A stretch of DNA of 64,000 bases from contig JANFOG010000004.1 of assembly GCA_024336345.1 (NCBI GenBank), positions 3,348,001 through 3,412,000 of the forward strand, written 5' to 3'. This document shows positions 22,536 through 34,318 of this stretch, one piece after another (the first letter of the stretch is position 1; the number at the start of each line of letters is the position of its first letter). The DNA comes from Mariannaea sp. PMI_226. Its lineage: Eukaryota; Ascomycota; Sordariomycetes; Hypocreales; Nectriaceae. A program made the translations under genes and the position numbers. A model generated the notes under the pieces. That model was not told the origin of the DNA. It saw nothing but the letters and a program-made list of their open reading frames with translations, and did not search any database.

Positions 22536-25287
22536 ATGCCAAAACGTGCGGCCTCCCCTGCCGCTTCAGAAGCAGAAGCCGATATTTTCGACTCGATCTA
22601 CAACGTCGATGGCGAAAACGATGGCGCCTCCGGGATCGACCTGGACTTTGACAGTCTCTTGAATGGCCCTGAGCCTGGCAACGAGGATGGCGACGAGGCC
22701 TTTATCGCCCTGCAGCAAGCAGCTTCCTTCAGAAAAGCGTCCAATTTAAAGGGAAGATCAGTTAAGAAGGGTGGAGGCTTCCAGGCAATGGGTATGTTGT
22801 AGTCCCAAGCGGTATGATATTATTGCTAACTCAGTGGCAGGCCTCAATAGCAATCTCCTCAAAGCCATCGCACGCAAAGGATTTTCGGTCCCAACCCCTA
22901 TTCAGCGAAAAACGATTCCCCTGGTCCTAGACAGAAAGGATGTCGTCGGTATGGCGAGAACTGGATCTGGAAAAACTGCCGCCTTCGTGATCCCAATGAT
23001 CGAGCGACTCCGAGCCCACAGCGCCCGATTTGGAGCCCGTGCGATTATTCTTTCGCCTTCTCGAGAACTTGCGATTCAAACTCTGAAGGTTGTCAAAGAG
23101 TTGGGACGTGGAACCGATCTAAAGGCTGTCTTGCTTGTCGGCGGTGATAGTTTGGAGGAGCAGTTTGGTTACATGGCCGCCAATCCCGATATTGTCATCG
23201 CTACCCCCGGTCGATTCCTCCATTTGAAGGTCGAGATGTCTCTAGACCTGTCATCCATTCGGTACGTGGTGTTTGACGAAGCCGACAGATTGTTCGAAAT
23301 GGGTTTCGCGGCGCAATTAACAGAGATTCTCCACGCTCTGCCTCCATCAAGGCAAAGTCTGCTCTTTTCTGCAACTCTGCCTGCATCTCTTGTTGAGTTT
23401 GCACGAGCTGGTTTGCAGGATCCCAGTTTAGTGCGACTTGACGCGGAAACGAAGGTCTCCCCTGATTTGGAGAGCGCCTTCTTCTCCGTAAAAGGCGCCG
23501 AGAAGGAGGGCTCTTTGCTACACATCCTTCACGATGTAATTAAGATGCCTGTCGGTCTGCCTGAAGGAGCTAAGGAGGAAGAAGGCGATAAGGGCTCCAA
23601 GAAGAGAAAGCGAGGAGCCGAGGGAGGAGGAGGTAGCAAGCCGACAGAACACTCCACCATCATCTTTGCAGCAACAAAGCATCATGTTGAGTATCTGGCG
23701 AACCTTCTGATCCTGGCCGGATTTGCTGTGTCTTACGTCTACGGTTCACTGGACCAGACTGCCCGACGTCTACAAGTCGAAAACTTCCGAAGAGGAAAAT
23801 CAAATATTCTAGTAGTCACAGACGTTGCCGCTCGAGGTATCGATATCCCAGTCCTGGCGAATGTGATCAACTACGATTTCCCCCCACAGCCCAAGGTGTT
23901 TGTTCATCGAGTTGGTCGAACAGCTCGTGCGGGTCAGCGAGGTTGGAGTTACAGTCTCGTGAGAGATACCGATGCGCCTTATCTATTAGATCTCCAGCTC
24001 TTCCTAGGAAAGAAACTTGTCATTGGTCAAGAATCTAAGAGCCCATCATTCTCCGACGATGTGGTTGTGGGATCGCTGAAGCGAGATGCCGTTGAGACGA
24101 GTGTGGAGTGGTTTAATAAGACTCTAGAAGAGAGCACCGACCTTGATGCTCTGAGAGGAGTTGCTATCAAAGCAGAGAGGCTTTACTTGAGAACAAGAAA
24201 CTCTGCAGCAAGCCAGAGCGCAAAGCGTTCGCGTGAGTTGGTAGCATCGCAAGGCTGGACCCAACTGCACCCCCTCTTTGGCGAGGATGTGGATGGGATG
24301 GAACAAGCCCGTGCAGATATGTTGGCTAGGATCAGCGGATTCAAGCCTCAAGAAACTATTTTCGAGGTTGGCCACAAAGACAAAGCTGCTTCTGGCGCTG
24401 CTGAGGTCATGAAGCAACTTCGAAAGCGGATCACGCCTAGAAATCGACAAAAGCAAGAGGAAGAGGAAGAAGACGACTTCGATGGTCTTGATGATGCTCC
24501 CACAGGAAAAGCGGAGGTCGATTCGGAAGATGAAGATGATGAGGCTGGAAACCAGCAGCAGGTCTATAACTCGGACAGCGATGACGACGATGGATTGGAA
24601 GTGACTGTCTCTAACGCGGGCAAGTCCAAGAAGGGCCAAACAAATTGGCAAGATTCAGAGATTTTCATGTCCTATACTCCACGAACAATAAACGCTGCCG
24701 AAGAGCGTGGTTACGGCGTCCATTCTGGCGGAGCAGGCTCCAGCTTTGTGGAAGCCGCCCGCGACGTAACAATGGACCTGACCAACGACGACGGTGCAAA
24801 GTCCTTTGGCTTACCATCCCGTTCCAAGATGCGCTGGGACAAGAAATCAAAGAAGTATGTTTCACGCGACAACGACGAGGACGGCTCCAAGGGCGCGAAG
24901 ATGATTGTTGGCGAGTCCGGCGTCAAGATTGCGGCAACCTTCCAGAGCGGTCGCTTCGACAAGTGGAAGCGCGCAAACCGCATGGGCAAGCTCCCACACG
25001 TCGGCGAGACGGAGAAGCCCAACACGGGGGCCGCCCAGTTCCCCTCGGGCGTTCGATACAAGCACACTCAGGAGAAGGCTCCCCGGGAGGCCGACAAGTT
25101 CCGAGACGACTACCACGTCCGCAAGAAGCGTATCGCAGAGGCCCGCGAGAACCGCGTCGGTCGGTTCAAGGATGGCATGGGAAGCAAGAAGGAGATCAAG
25201 GGCGCCGAGGATATTCGGAAGGCGAGAAAAGAAAAGGAGAGGCGACTGGCGAAGAACGCCCGTATGCCGCGGAAGAACAAGAAATAA
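22536..25287 (+). CDS. DBP10: ATP-dependent DEAD-box RNA helicase Dbp10, 2 exons
   Basis: Exons 22536-22791 and 22841-25287 (49-nt intron, donor GTATGT) give 900 residues. Dbp10 is a nucleolar helicase needed for 60S ribosomal subunit assembly. Helicase motifs in order: Q motif GFSVPTPIQ (99-107), Walker A ARTGSGKT (124-131), SPSRELA, ATPGR, DEAD (231-234), SAT (about 262), ARGID (about 416-420) and HRVGRTAR (441-448). A basic/glycine insert rich in K and G sits between the two RecA lobes (about 23570-23640). Downstream lie an acidic low-complexity segment (24450-24600) and the Dbp10-type C-terminal region, ending in a very basic tail [20 protein letters not shown]. The N-terminal exon is acidic and ends with GGGFQAMG, which runs straight into LNSNLLKAI as in Dbp10 orthologs. 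Length is as expected. Confidence 0.95.
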
Positions 25288-26300
25288 GGAGTCGTGGGCG
25301 TTTCATAGAAGTAATAGACGATGGTTCGAGTCAATTTGCACATGTATATTTTCTACTGAGAGGGGAGAAGTTGAAAGAGAAAGAGACAGTTCATATAAAA
25401 TACATGAATATATCTTGGTTGGATCAGACATAACCGTATGTATCCCATCGACTACTTGCTGTTTTACCCTCACCCTCCACCATAGCACGACGTTTGATGT
25501 GACCCCCACCTGCTCGAGGCTGAAACACATGGGGGAGTGATGCAAGATGCCAGATGATCGACACGGTTCCCATCCCGGCCGCTTGGGTCAACCACTACGT
25601 CATTTGTCTAGCCTCGGACCAATTTGCCCATACATATTCTCACAGGGCTGAGTCTAACAAGAACACACAATTCAACATAGGTCCGGTTTCGGGCTGGAGA
25701 GCGATGGGACATGAGGGCATGCAGAATGGAGCATTCTTCAAAAAATTTCATTACTAAAAAAACAAGTAGTCTATTACTCTGCACTATCCATGTTCAATCG
25801 CTCGCTGGCTCATGGCTCCCAATCCCCGAGCCTCCTGAAAGAGAGAAAAACAAATTCCGCCTCCATCATGCGGAACCCTGCAATATTCCCATAGAGAACA
25901 ATCCATTCCAGATGCCGCTTGCCTGAAGGGGAACAAGGAAAAAGAAAAAGAGAAAGACAAAATATAGGGCGGGATAACCAGGAAATGGAACAAGAGGATG
26001 ACATATGAAACCTATTGCATTCGTTTTCCTTGCCCAGACTGTGCTGAGGCGCTCCTGAACATCGTATGTGCGCATATTGCACGGGGGTATCATTTGATCG
26101 ATAATCTTCAAAAGCAAAAAATAAAAAAAGGTAAAGGAGGTAATAAAGTGGTGTTACATCAATGAGCCAAGAAATAAGATTCGTTGTGCGAGAATCTCGC
26201 TCGTCAGGTTAGAAGGAATAAATATAACGTATGATATCATGGTTGGTTGACGCGTTGGAATATGTAGGTTGATGAGCGCCAGGCGTCTGCCAGGACGAGC
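25288..26300. other. Convergent 3' flanks of DBP10 and the FNIP-like gene
   Basis: About 1 kb between converging stops. A/T-rich with an AG/CT-rich part around 25840-25960. The longer plus-strand frames extending from DBP10 (to 25433 and 25540) are shadows of it. No gene is recognised. Confidence 0.5.
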
Positions 26301-29300
26301 CTAGGAGTCAGAGAGGTCGAGGTTGTCCAACCAGGTGCTGATCGCCTCTTGGAGCAAGTTCTGGTGAGTCGCAGCAACTTTCGAGCGGCTGTTGGTTGGC
26401 CATTCGCCTCTTTCTCGCATATCAATAACCTCACGAATCGTATCCTCAAGGGAAGACAGTACGACCGTTTTGCACTGCATGCGAGGGACCTCCAGGGGGA
26501 TCTGCGGTAGAGGGGGCGGTGCCGGAGCTGTCACAGATACTGGCTCTTCACCATCGGTGCTCATGCGCACACTCTCGCTGCGAGAATGCGAGGATGCCAA
26601 CGAATGGTCTTTGCTGGTTTCCTGCGTAAGGCTGACGACTTTCTCAATAGCCTCAGTGAGAGCATCATCGGGAAGAGAAATTTGTTCCTCGATCCATTCT
26701 TCCTCGAGCTGCGTTTCGTACGGTAGGATAGAAGGCGTCAAAAACGCGCTCCCGTGATAGCTGGACGCACTAGCTTGCGAATTTGGCTGACGATCCGCAG
26801 CAGATCTTGGCTTGACCAGACGGCGGTATCGAAGACGCGTGATGGAATTCTTGGTGTTATCGGCGACCAAAACGCAACTCACGTCGACCCATCGCTCGCT
26901 GAGTTCACCGCTAAGCGGGTTGAGCGGGGCTGGAGTCGGCTCGGCTCGAAGAGATGCCTTGATTTGTTCCATCAAGTCATCTTGGGGAGGGATGGCCTGC
27001 ACAGCAAAGTCTGGATGGAATCTATTCAGCCACCCAGCCGCATTTAGAGGAAGATCTCCGTCAATGGAAAGTCTAGCGGCTTGCTCAAAGGCGTCCAACC
27101 CGTTAGCAATACCAGGAGTAGACAGATAACCACTGCTCGACGGTGAGCTGATAGCGGATTCGAATGATGTCATGTAATCCGGGAAAGCGATGTCCACGTC
27201 AATGACTCCATCATCAGCGTTGATCGAAGTCTTCACAGGAGATTCAAATGCGCCATTTGGGTCTGGAGTTCGCTCAGGCCGCACTGATGTTTCTCGAGTG
27301 CGACTCTCAAAGTCTCGAGGTGTGCCTGTACTGCGGCTGTCTGTAGATTGACGGGCATCCTTGGAAAAGGATGGACGGCCTTCATCAGCTATAGCCTCCT
27401 CGACCATCTGGGCAAGCTTGTCTGGGCGAGGGAAAGCCGACTTGGTGGGCGACTTAGGGTCCGATCCGCCATAACTGCTCATACTGGCAGTGTCACGGCG
27501 CCGAGCGCTCCAAAGGCCGCTGATGACGCTTCCCCACCTTGAGCTCTGGCTCCTCGAATCAGAACTGGCATTGCTCAACGCCCCTGTGCTCTCACCTCGC
27601 TTGAGGGATCTCTTGAGGTCATCCGCTGCTACACTCCCACTGCTGCTAGGGCGAGGCCTCCTATGGTTATCAACTCGCTGCACTGTGGAAAAGTGAGGCA
27701 CTGTCGTTTCTGGCATTACTGTGGTGGTTATGGCGGCGGTGCTCTTTCGGCTGACCAGATCATTGCCAGACATGGGAAGATTTGACGGTCGAATCGACGC
27801 GGCATCCGAGACACGCCGTTCGTGTCTTCGGTCCATTGATAAATGAGCAAGCTGCGAAGGAATAACAGCTGTTCTCATGCTTGCGCTATGGCTTGCCGTT
27901 CTAGTGTGGGAGGCTCGACGAGGGCCTGTCCGACGATTGATCTTGCGACGGAGAGATTCCTCTCGCAGAACAGGAATGACAAAGGTTGGAGGAGAGTTGG
28001 AGAAAGTTCCAACCGAGGTCGAGGTACTTGGGCGATGTGCTCTGGTGCTGGAGACCTGCTGGTTCGCCGGAAGGAAGGCAGAGAGGAGAAAAATCAGACG
28101 GCGTGCAACCATCTTGTCCTCGGATACAATGACAGTTCGCGATGGGAGGGACAGGTCTTCTTCGCCACGATTCTTCTGTTGTAGAAAGAACCGTCTTCGA
28201 TAAGAGGGCGGACAAAGGGCTTGAAGCCAGTCAGTGTGTGTTGCGAGGAAACCAGTCAAAAGTCTGTAAAAGAACTGTTCCCGATCAACATTGGCAGCCC
28301 ATCTGGATGTCCAACGGGCCTCATCCCGCCAAATTCCCCATCGCCCTTGGCCGGTCACAACTCTTGCTGCACTCAGCCCCATGACGATTCTGTGCCTGGC
28401 TGCGTCGACTTCTTTCGCGACATGTGTATCATCTGCGAGGCAGTTGGGCCAAAGTGATACCAACTTGGTCGTACTCTTTGGCGGCTTGACCCGAGGGGGC
28501 TCGGCACTGCGTCTGTCTGAATAGGAAGGGGTTTTAAACCCATGGCTCATGACAGGGGAATTCGCGAATGGACCTGGAGATGCAAGATCAACCTGCTTAA
28601 GCATTACACCCAAAATGGTGGCCACAACAGATTGCAAATGCGTTAAAGTCCTCATTATGATGTCCCAGTGTTGGGTGAGAGAGTCGATTCTATCCTCCAT
28701 ATCCACTGAATAGTTAGACTCGGTTGCATTGTCATATGTGCCAGAGCCAACCATGGTCCATCCAGACGGCCGAGAGCTGAAGGATGAAGGAAAGAACTCT
28801 TGATCAGTATACGAGTTACACTCGCGCTGTGAGCCCTTGGATTGCGTGGTCTGGGGAGGACGTGACGCTGGAGGCGGAGATGGAAGCTGGACCACCAGGA
28901 CCACTGCATACATCGGGGTGCGTCGCTGCTTCGGTTTTTTCTTCTTCGGGAGAGACTCCTCACCCGTTGTTGGGAAGGGAAATCCAACATTCTCATCGGA
29001 GTACTGGCTAGGAGGCGTGGTGTTGGATTCCGCGTCATCTACTATTAGATTAACTGGAAAGAGCCGCGTGATGAGCACTTTCTTCTTCTCACTCTGTCGT
29101 GGAGGGGGATGATTAGTGAAATTTGAAGTGATGGTCGGTGAGACGGTCTGAGAAGAGTAAGATTGCGAGAGTCTACTCGAACGAGCACTTGAGCGGCCAA
29201 TGGAGCTGCGTCCGTCGCCTACAATCGAGCTCGGTATATCGTTTGGTCTAGAATCGCCAGGGACGACATGAACTTTGGTAGAGGTGCCCTTGTAAGACAT

Positions 29301-29906
29301 CAGTTCCGAGTTTCCAAAGATGCAGCTTGAGAAGGTAGCTAGCTCTTCTCGGTACTCGCGCGAAGCTCGTTGCATTTCAGTTTCTGCATGACTTTGGCTC
29401 CGACCTTGCAATGATGCCCTGCGGTCGAAGGCACCTTGTCGCGGAAACTGAGGAGTGTCGGGTTGAATAACAAGAGGTCGTGAGAGGCTGCCAAGACTGC
29501 TCTTACGGGGTGATGTCGGGCTCCGGAAATCTTGAGACCCATGTCGGTCAGTTGGTGATGTTGGCGGAGCAGGGTGGCTATCGAAAAGGAGCGATGCGTT
29601 TGAGGGTCCCAGGGCATCTTGCATAATAATCACACGCACATCGCGCACATCGAGGTCAACATCGCCGCTGTAGTCAAATGCATTGGCGGTAGAGCTGGCA
29701 TGCGTAGTGAGGGTAGTGGAAAGTGGAAAGACCTGGTCGTTACGATGTTGGTAAAGGGCTTGAGCATCAGGGAAAAGGAGATTTCGAGTGTGGATGTCCT
29801 CCTGGACAGATTCAAGTGAGGACACAGGCCTGGACATCTTGGCTGTTGTCTGAGAGGGTGTAGCATTGGAGCTGCCAGAGCCCAAGTGCAAGAGCCGGCC
29901 GAGCAT
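26301..29906 (-). CDS. Folliculin-interacting protein (FNIP/Lst4 family)
   Basis: A single 1201-codon open frame, start MLGRLLHLG. It is recognised as the fungal FNIP family by the N-terminal segment HTRNLLFPDAQALYQHRNDQ and the strand DVDLDVRDVRVIIMQDALG, by NSELMSYKGTSTKVHVV, by KVLITRLFPVNLIVDD and PMYAVVLVVQLP (longin-type strands), and by the C-terminal RMQCKTVVLSSLEDTIREVI with an ending LLQEAISTWLDNLDLSDS. In yeast Lst4 pairs with Lst7 (folliculin) as a GAP for Gtr2 at the vacuole and signals amino-acid sufficiency to TORC1. Long Ser/Pro-rich linkers separate the conserved blocks. No intron is needed. The 5' flank (29907 to about 30900) is strongly C/T-rich on the sense strand. The function is inferred from the family. 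Confidence 0.83.
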   Translation of the reverse strand: MLGRLLHLGSGSSNATPSQTTAKMSRPVSSLESVQEDIHTRNLLFPDAQALYQHRNDQVFPLSTTLTTHASSTANAFDYSGDVDLDVRDVRVIIMQDALGPSNASLLFDSHPAPPTSPTDRHGSQDFRSPTSPRKSSLGSLSRPLVIQPDTPQFPRQGAFDRRASLQGRSQSHAETEMQRASREYREELATFSSCIFGNSELMSYKGTSTKVHVVPGDSRPNDIPSSIVGDGRSSIGRSSARSSRLSQSYSSQTVSPTITSNFTNHPPPRQSEKKKVLITRLFPVNLIVDDAESNTTPPSQYSDENVGFPFPTTGEESLPKKKKPKQRRTPMYAVVLVVQLPSPPPASRPPQTTQSKGSQRECNSYTDQEFFPSSFSSRPSGWTMVGSGTYDNATESNYSVDMEDRIDSLTQHWDIIMRTLTHLQSVVATILGVMLKQVDLASPGPFANSPVMSHGFKTPSYSDRRSAEPPRVKPPKSTTKLVSLWPNCLADDTHVAKEVDAARHRIVMGLSAARVVTGQGRWGIWRDEARWTSRWAANVDREQFFYRLLTGFLATHTDWLQALCPPSYRRRFFLQQKNRGEEDLSLPSRTVIVSEDKMVARRLIFLLSAFLPANQQVSSTRAHRPSTSTSVGTFSNSPPTFVIPVLREESLRRKINRRTGPRRASHTRTASHSASMRTAVIPSQLAHLSMDRRHERRVSDAASIRPSNLPMSGNDLVSRKSTAAITTTVMPETTVPHFSTVQRVDNHRRPRPSSSGSVAADDLKRSLKRGESTGALSNASSDSRSQSSRWGSVISGLWSARRRDTASMSSYGGSDPKSPTKSAFPRPDKLAQMVEEAIADEGRPSFSKDARQSTDSRSTGTPRDFESRTRETSVRPERTPDPNGAFESPVKTSINADDGVIDVDIAFPDYMTSFESAISSPSSSGYLSTPGIANGLDAFEQAARLSIDGDLPLNAAGWLNRFHPDFAVQAIPPQDDLMEQIKASLRAEPTPAPLNPLSGELSERWVDVSCVLVADNTKNSITRLRYRRLVKPRSAADRQPNSQASASSYHGSAFLTPSILPYETQLEEEWIEEQISLPDDALTEAIEKVVSLTQETSKDHSLASSHSRSESVRMSTDGEEPVSVTAPAPPPLPQIPLEVPRMQCKTVVLSSLEDTIREVIDMRERGEWPTNSRSKVAATHQNLLQEAISTWLDNLDLSDS

Positions 29907-32900
29907 GTCGACGAGGCGCGACTAGACTTGAGTAGAACAGAAGAGGGGCGAGACCACTACAGTCAATTCTGAGGGTTGGCCATTCTTAGATACTGGGACG
30001 ACGAACTGCAAGCTTGGTGTGGGCGCATAGTAGCCTCCGCGAGGATCATATGAACAGCGACGGAAGCGATTGTAGTGATGATCAGACAGTGTGGCGGGTT
30101 TGAAACGCAAATAACCTGTCAACAGGGTGGGAGAAAAAGAGAGCGCGAGTCCAGAAGAATGCGAACAGACGAGATTCAGCTGAAATGGTAATAAGCGAAG
30201 CTCAAAGGGGGGAGCCTTAGAAGACTGCGGGAAACAGATAGATGGCGATGAGGAGGCGGTAGGTTGGCGCGAGCGGGACACAAGATGAGGCGTTGGGGTT
30301 GTCGCGTGTCGTCGGGGCCCTCAAGGCGACGATCAAGCTGCAAAGGAGAGAGAGGAAGAGAGGAAAGGGGTGGTGGGAGCAAAGGGAGAGAGAGAATACG
30401 AAAAGGTGATCGCGAATGCTCAAGGCCAAGGCATGTGTGGCTGAAAGTCGACGTAAGTGCGTTGGTGAGGCGGGTGTCGTGGGAAAGTGAGATAAGTTAA
30501 GAAACAGGCCGAGGAGCGCGGGGAGGCTGGCATACGGTTTTGCACACAGGAAAGTTGTAGCAAGGGAGGGAGAGAGGCCGCGGACAAGAAAGGAGGAAAT
30601 AAGGAGGGACGAGGCGGAGAAAGGTGAGGGTGAATCCGTGGGAGCCCGTGGGAGGCGGAGAAGAAGGGAAGATGGAGAGGTGGTTAATAGTGAAGGGTGA
30701 AGGTTCCAGACCTTCGTTTGGAAGTGTTTGGCGTGTGGTGTAGCGGTTTGGAGGAGAGGCGAGGTAAGGTAGGTCAGGTAAGCAGCAGGTCGTCCAGTCG
30801 CCCAACAAGAGGATGTGTCGTCGATCCAGATGGCCGGGACGCCGCCAGGTTCGGGCGGGTGGCAGTGGGTGGTAGCGGGTGGTAGTGGGTGGCAGGGCCA
30901 AGGAAGGTCTAACGTAGTTTGAACTACTGTGCCTACTGTTCCTTAGTGGAGGGCCGCGTTGGACTCTCTGGAGATTGAGCGATGCGCTACATTACTAGCA
31001 CGCCCACTAGCCCAGTGTGGACCACAGCCAGTCGATGATGTGCCGGAGCTGGGATGCGTGGTTACGTGGTTGAGCTGCTGCAAATAATAAAATGCTAGGT
31101 TAGGGCGTGTAAGACGTGTGTGCACGACTACTGCTGAGTACCTAAGTACACCGCGCATAACGGGCATCAGAGTAGTTAGGCACTGTACCTCGAGGGAGTT
31201 TAGTGTCGACCCCAGCAGGGAAGCACCGGCGGTGGCGGCGCTGTCGGCGGGGCAATGGCTCTGAGAGACTGGATGAGCAAGCTAGCAAAAAGGCCGCCAG
31301 GGTCCCTCTTGGCCCTTATTTGTGAGTACTATGGTAGGTACTCTCCGTACCGAAACCTTTCTCCGAAGCTGATGAATCGCCGTGGCGCTCGTCTTTGGGT
31401 TTTGGCTTTTTGAGGCTGGCTTTGTAAGCCTTCAACAACCAAAGATGAACCATTTGCCTGACAACCTGTCTGTCTGTATGTTTGCGTTGTTGCAACATCA
31501 AAACTAACGTTGCCGCACCTCAACCGGTCACTGATTGACTGACTGACCGGTGGCGCGCATGTACTTCATGCGAAGTACAGATTATGGGCGAAGTACGAAA
31601 TACGGAGTACGGAGGACGACGATCCAAGTTAAAACACTCGCTTGTGTCGGTTCCTTTTGTGGCGAAGGGGTGGAGTGTTCGGTCAGTGGACAAGATGGAG
31701 GGGGCTGCAGTTGGCAAGCGATGGAGAGGGAGGGTATGCATCCTCTTGCTCAAACAAAAGCGTTTGCAGTAATCAATCGGCGTCTAGCCAACGACGATTA
31801 TGACGGCATCAAGGCGTCAGGGCACACCGATGCCAGGTTGATGCCCTGCTGGATGATGCGTTGCAGCTGGCATGCCTGGCAAAAAAAAAAATACATTTGA
31901 AAGATACCTAGACTGACACGCAAGATGGCTGCCAGCGTTAGATTGGGGACTGGCAGTACCAAAAGCACTCAAACTATGTATGTAGTTGGATCGACCCCCA
32001 TCCAGTCTCGTCTCTTCTGCAAGCCTCAAGTCAAAAGTATCAGTTTCACAAGCTGGCGCCCAAGCGGGGCTGGACGTCTCGTCTTGAACTGGACCCCGTA
32101 TGTATTTACCAAAAGGTCCGAGGAGAAACGCACAAACCATGGACTGCCTGTAATAGAAAAGGGGGAGCATGTTATTGGCCATGAGGAACAGATAGAGTCT
32201 TTTCTCTGTTTTATTTCCTCAACGAGGAGTTTATTACTAATGCCAATACATATATACCTTAGTATGTATACCAAACTATAATACAAAGTACAAAATATTA
32301 CGAGCAGAGCTGCGCAAATAACCTACCCTGCCCAGCACACGGGGAAGTTTGAACCCACAAAAGATTATATATAACTACATAGTATATACCATGAGCATGG
32401 GGGTTTGTGGGAGGAAATCGACGATGGTGCCTCCACGAGGAGCTGCAGCTGTAGGTCAGAAAAGAGGCCTTCTCCATGCTGGAACCCCAAACCATTGGGC
32501 CCCCAAAATGCGGTGAAAGACAACCCCCCGGTAGAGGGCGATGACTTGACCAGGGTCTTCCCAGCTCCAAGATACATCCAGTATTTACCCAGGCCTCACG
32601 CCGAAACCAGGTTGGCAAGCTTGCTGGTGCACCTGGGTCGTCGGCGTGGGCGCAAGGGCGCAGCAGCAGCGCGCAAAAAGGAACGAACCCCATTCTCCAT
32701 AACGTGCCTCAGGGATCCATCGTCATGGTGGAGAAACAAATATGCAGCGAGCCCTCCAGAGCAGCCTCAAAAGTCTGTCTACCTTGCAACTTGAGCGCCA
32801 AACCAGGATGCCAGGCTAGATGTGCCGAGAATAGTGGAGATCGAGCGCATGGGAATTTGGAGAGGGAAATCAAGACGAGCACAAACTAGGGCCCCCCTTT

Positions 32901-34299
32901 GACACTTGCTCCGTAGCACAATCTTGAACCCTCCTCTCCTCCAGCTTTAACAGTAGACGCCGCCGGCCACGGTCCCGCCACAAATTCATCACTGGACTCT
33001 AGTTGCCGATTTCGCCCCTCCCACACTAGTCAAGTATGGATAATGGGTACTATGTAATTAATTAAATAAATGGATAACGAATGGTCTGTGTCCCTCCGAA
33101 TGGAATCACGTACTGTAGGTACGTCTGCACAGATGTCAGTCCTCTAGGCTTGATTGGCAGTGGCTTCGTACTCGTGATCTCCATGAGTATGGTTCTCGGC
33201 ATGCAAAAAAGCACTTTGAGGATCCGCTCCGTCATGCTGTACCACTACACATCCGTGTAAGCCAACCCCATAGGGCATCAACTGCATCGATTAGCAGCGG
33301 CGCCCAATCGCAGGCTTCTCCATTATCCTAGTCGCCACAGCGTGGCATTTGCCCACCAGACTTCCGTCCTCCAACCTCTGGTGCTTTGGTGCCATCACTT
33401 GCTTTTTTTGGTCTGCCCCTCCAACGTTATGCTGGCTACTACTATGTATGTACCTGTTGCCTCGTTACCCCTTGTAACTGCACCGACCAGTAACTGAGCC
33501 TAGTGGAGGAGAGGGTGTGCACATGACACTTCTGCAGTTCTGGACATTGATAACAACCGCTATCCTAGGGAGCATCACGAATGCCCATGCTTTTTTGTGC
33601 CTGTAATCTAGAGTCTATCCCTTCCTTCAGAATGTGCCACGATGATCAGATAGATCTGTTATTACGTCAATTCCTCGTGGTCTGTGGAAATCCACCCAGG
33701 AGAAAAAAAAATTCCTCCGGAAGTTATTGTCAGTGCTTCGGGGCAAACACCCACTCCCGTACCCGAGTTCCGACACATTAGTACGTAAGTTAATCGAAAA
33801 CCATCTCGACTCATGCGATTGGAGGCTCTCGAATCTTGAGTCAAGTCAAGTCCCCAGCTCAAGGGTTCTCCCGGATGACCAAACTACGGCATTGCCGCTC
33901 AGTGGAGAGCCTCAACCTCCCCGAGGCCTCGGTAGGCGATGAAGGACGGGATTGGGGGTTTTTGGTCAGGTTTGCCATTGTGCTACCAGAGTCTAGAAGT
34001 TTAGATTGCACCATACCATAGTAGGTAGTTAATCCTCCATTCGTTTCCTTATTGTTTATACATTGCATGTTAGTGCTCGTTGTTACGAAGGAAGTAACGG
34101 AAATAAGGAATACTAAGGAACAGCTTTGTCTCTGTTCAGGGTCTCTCAATTGACACCACCTTGTCAACTCAGTCTCCATCTTCTTTTTTACTTTCCAACA
34201 TATTCCTGGTGTGAAGGGAGAGCGCCTCAGCCTTGTGTCCACCAAAGCTATTACCCTTCTCTCCAACACTGGTCTGGCTCACATTAAGCATTCGTATCG

Positions 34300-34318
34300 G
34301 TAGGTAATTATTACCTAC
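34300..34318. repeat. Inverted repeat, 9-bp arms
   Basis: GTAGGTAAT at 34300-34308 and ATTACCTAC at 34310-34318 are exact reverse complements around a single T. The arm core resembles that of the hairpin at 16670-16693. Confidence 0.8.

Noticed and set aside
24645..25540. Two plus-strand frames of 262 and 211 codons
   Set aside because: Alternate frames of the DBP10 C-terminal region; Arg/Ser-rich composition, no domain.
29922..30281. Upstream minus frame as an extra N-terminal exon of the FNIP-like gene
   Set aside because: The start MLGRLLHLG at 29906 matches the family N-terminus; the upstream frame ends in a stop before it and is C/T-rich leader.
32298..32693. 131-codon minus frame with a hydrophobic start
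   Set aside because: Begins like a signal peptide but the rest is Pro/Ser/His-rich without regular cysteines or splice partners; probably chance.
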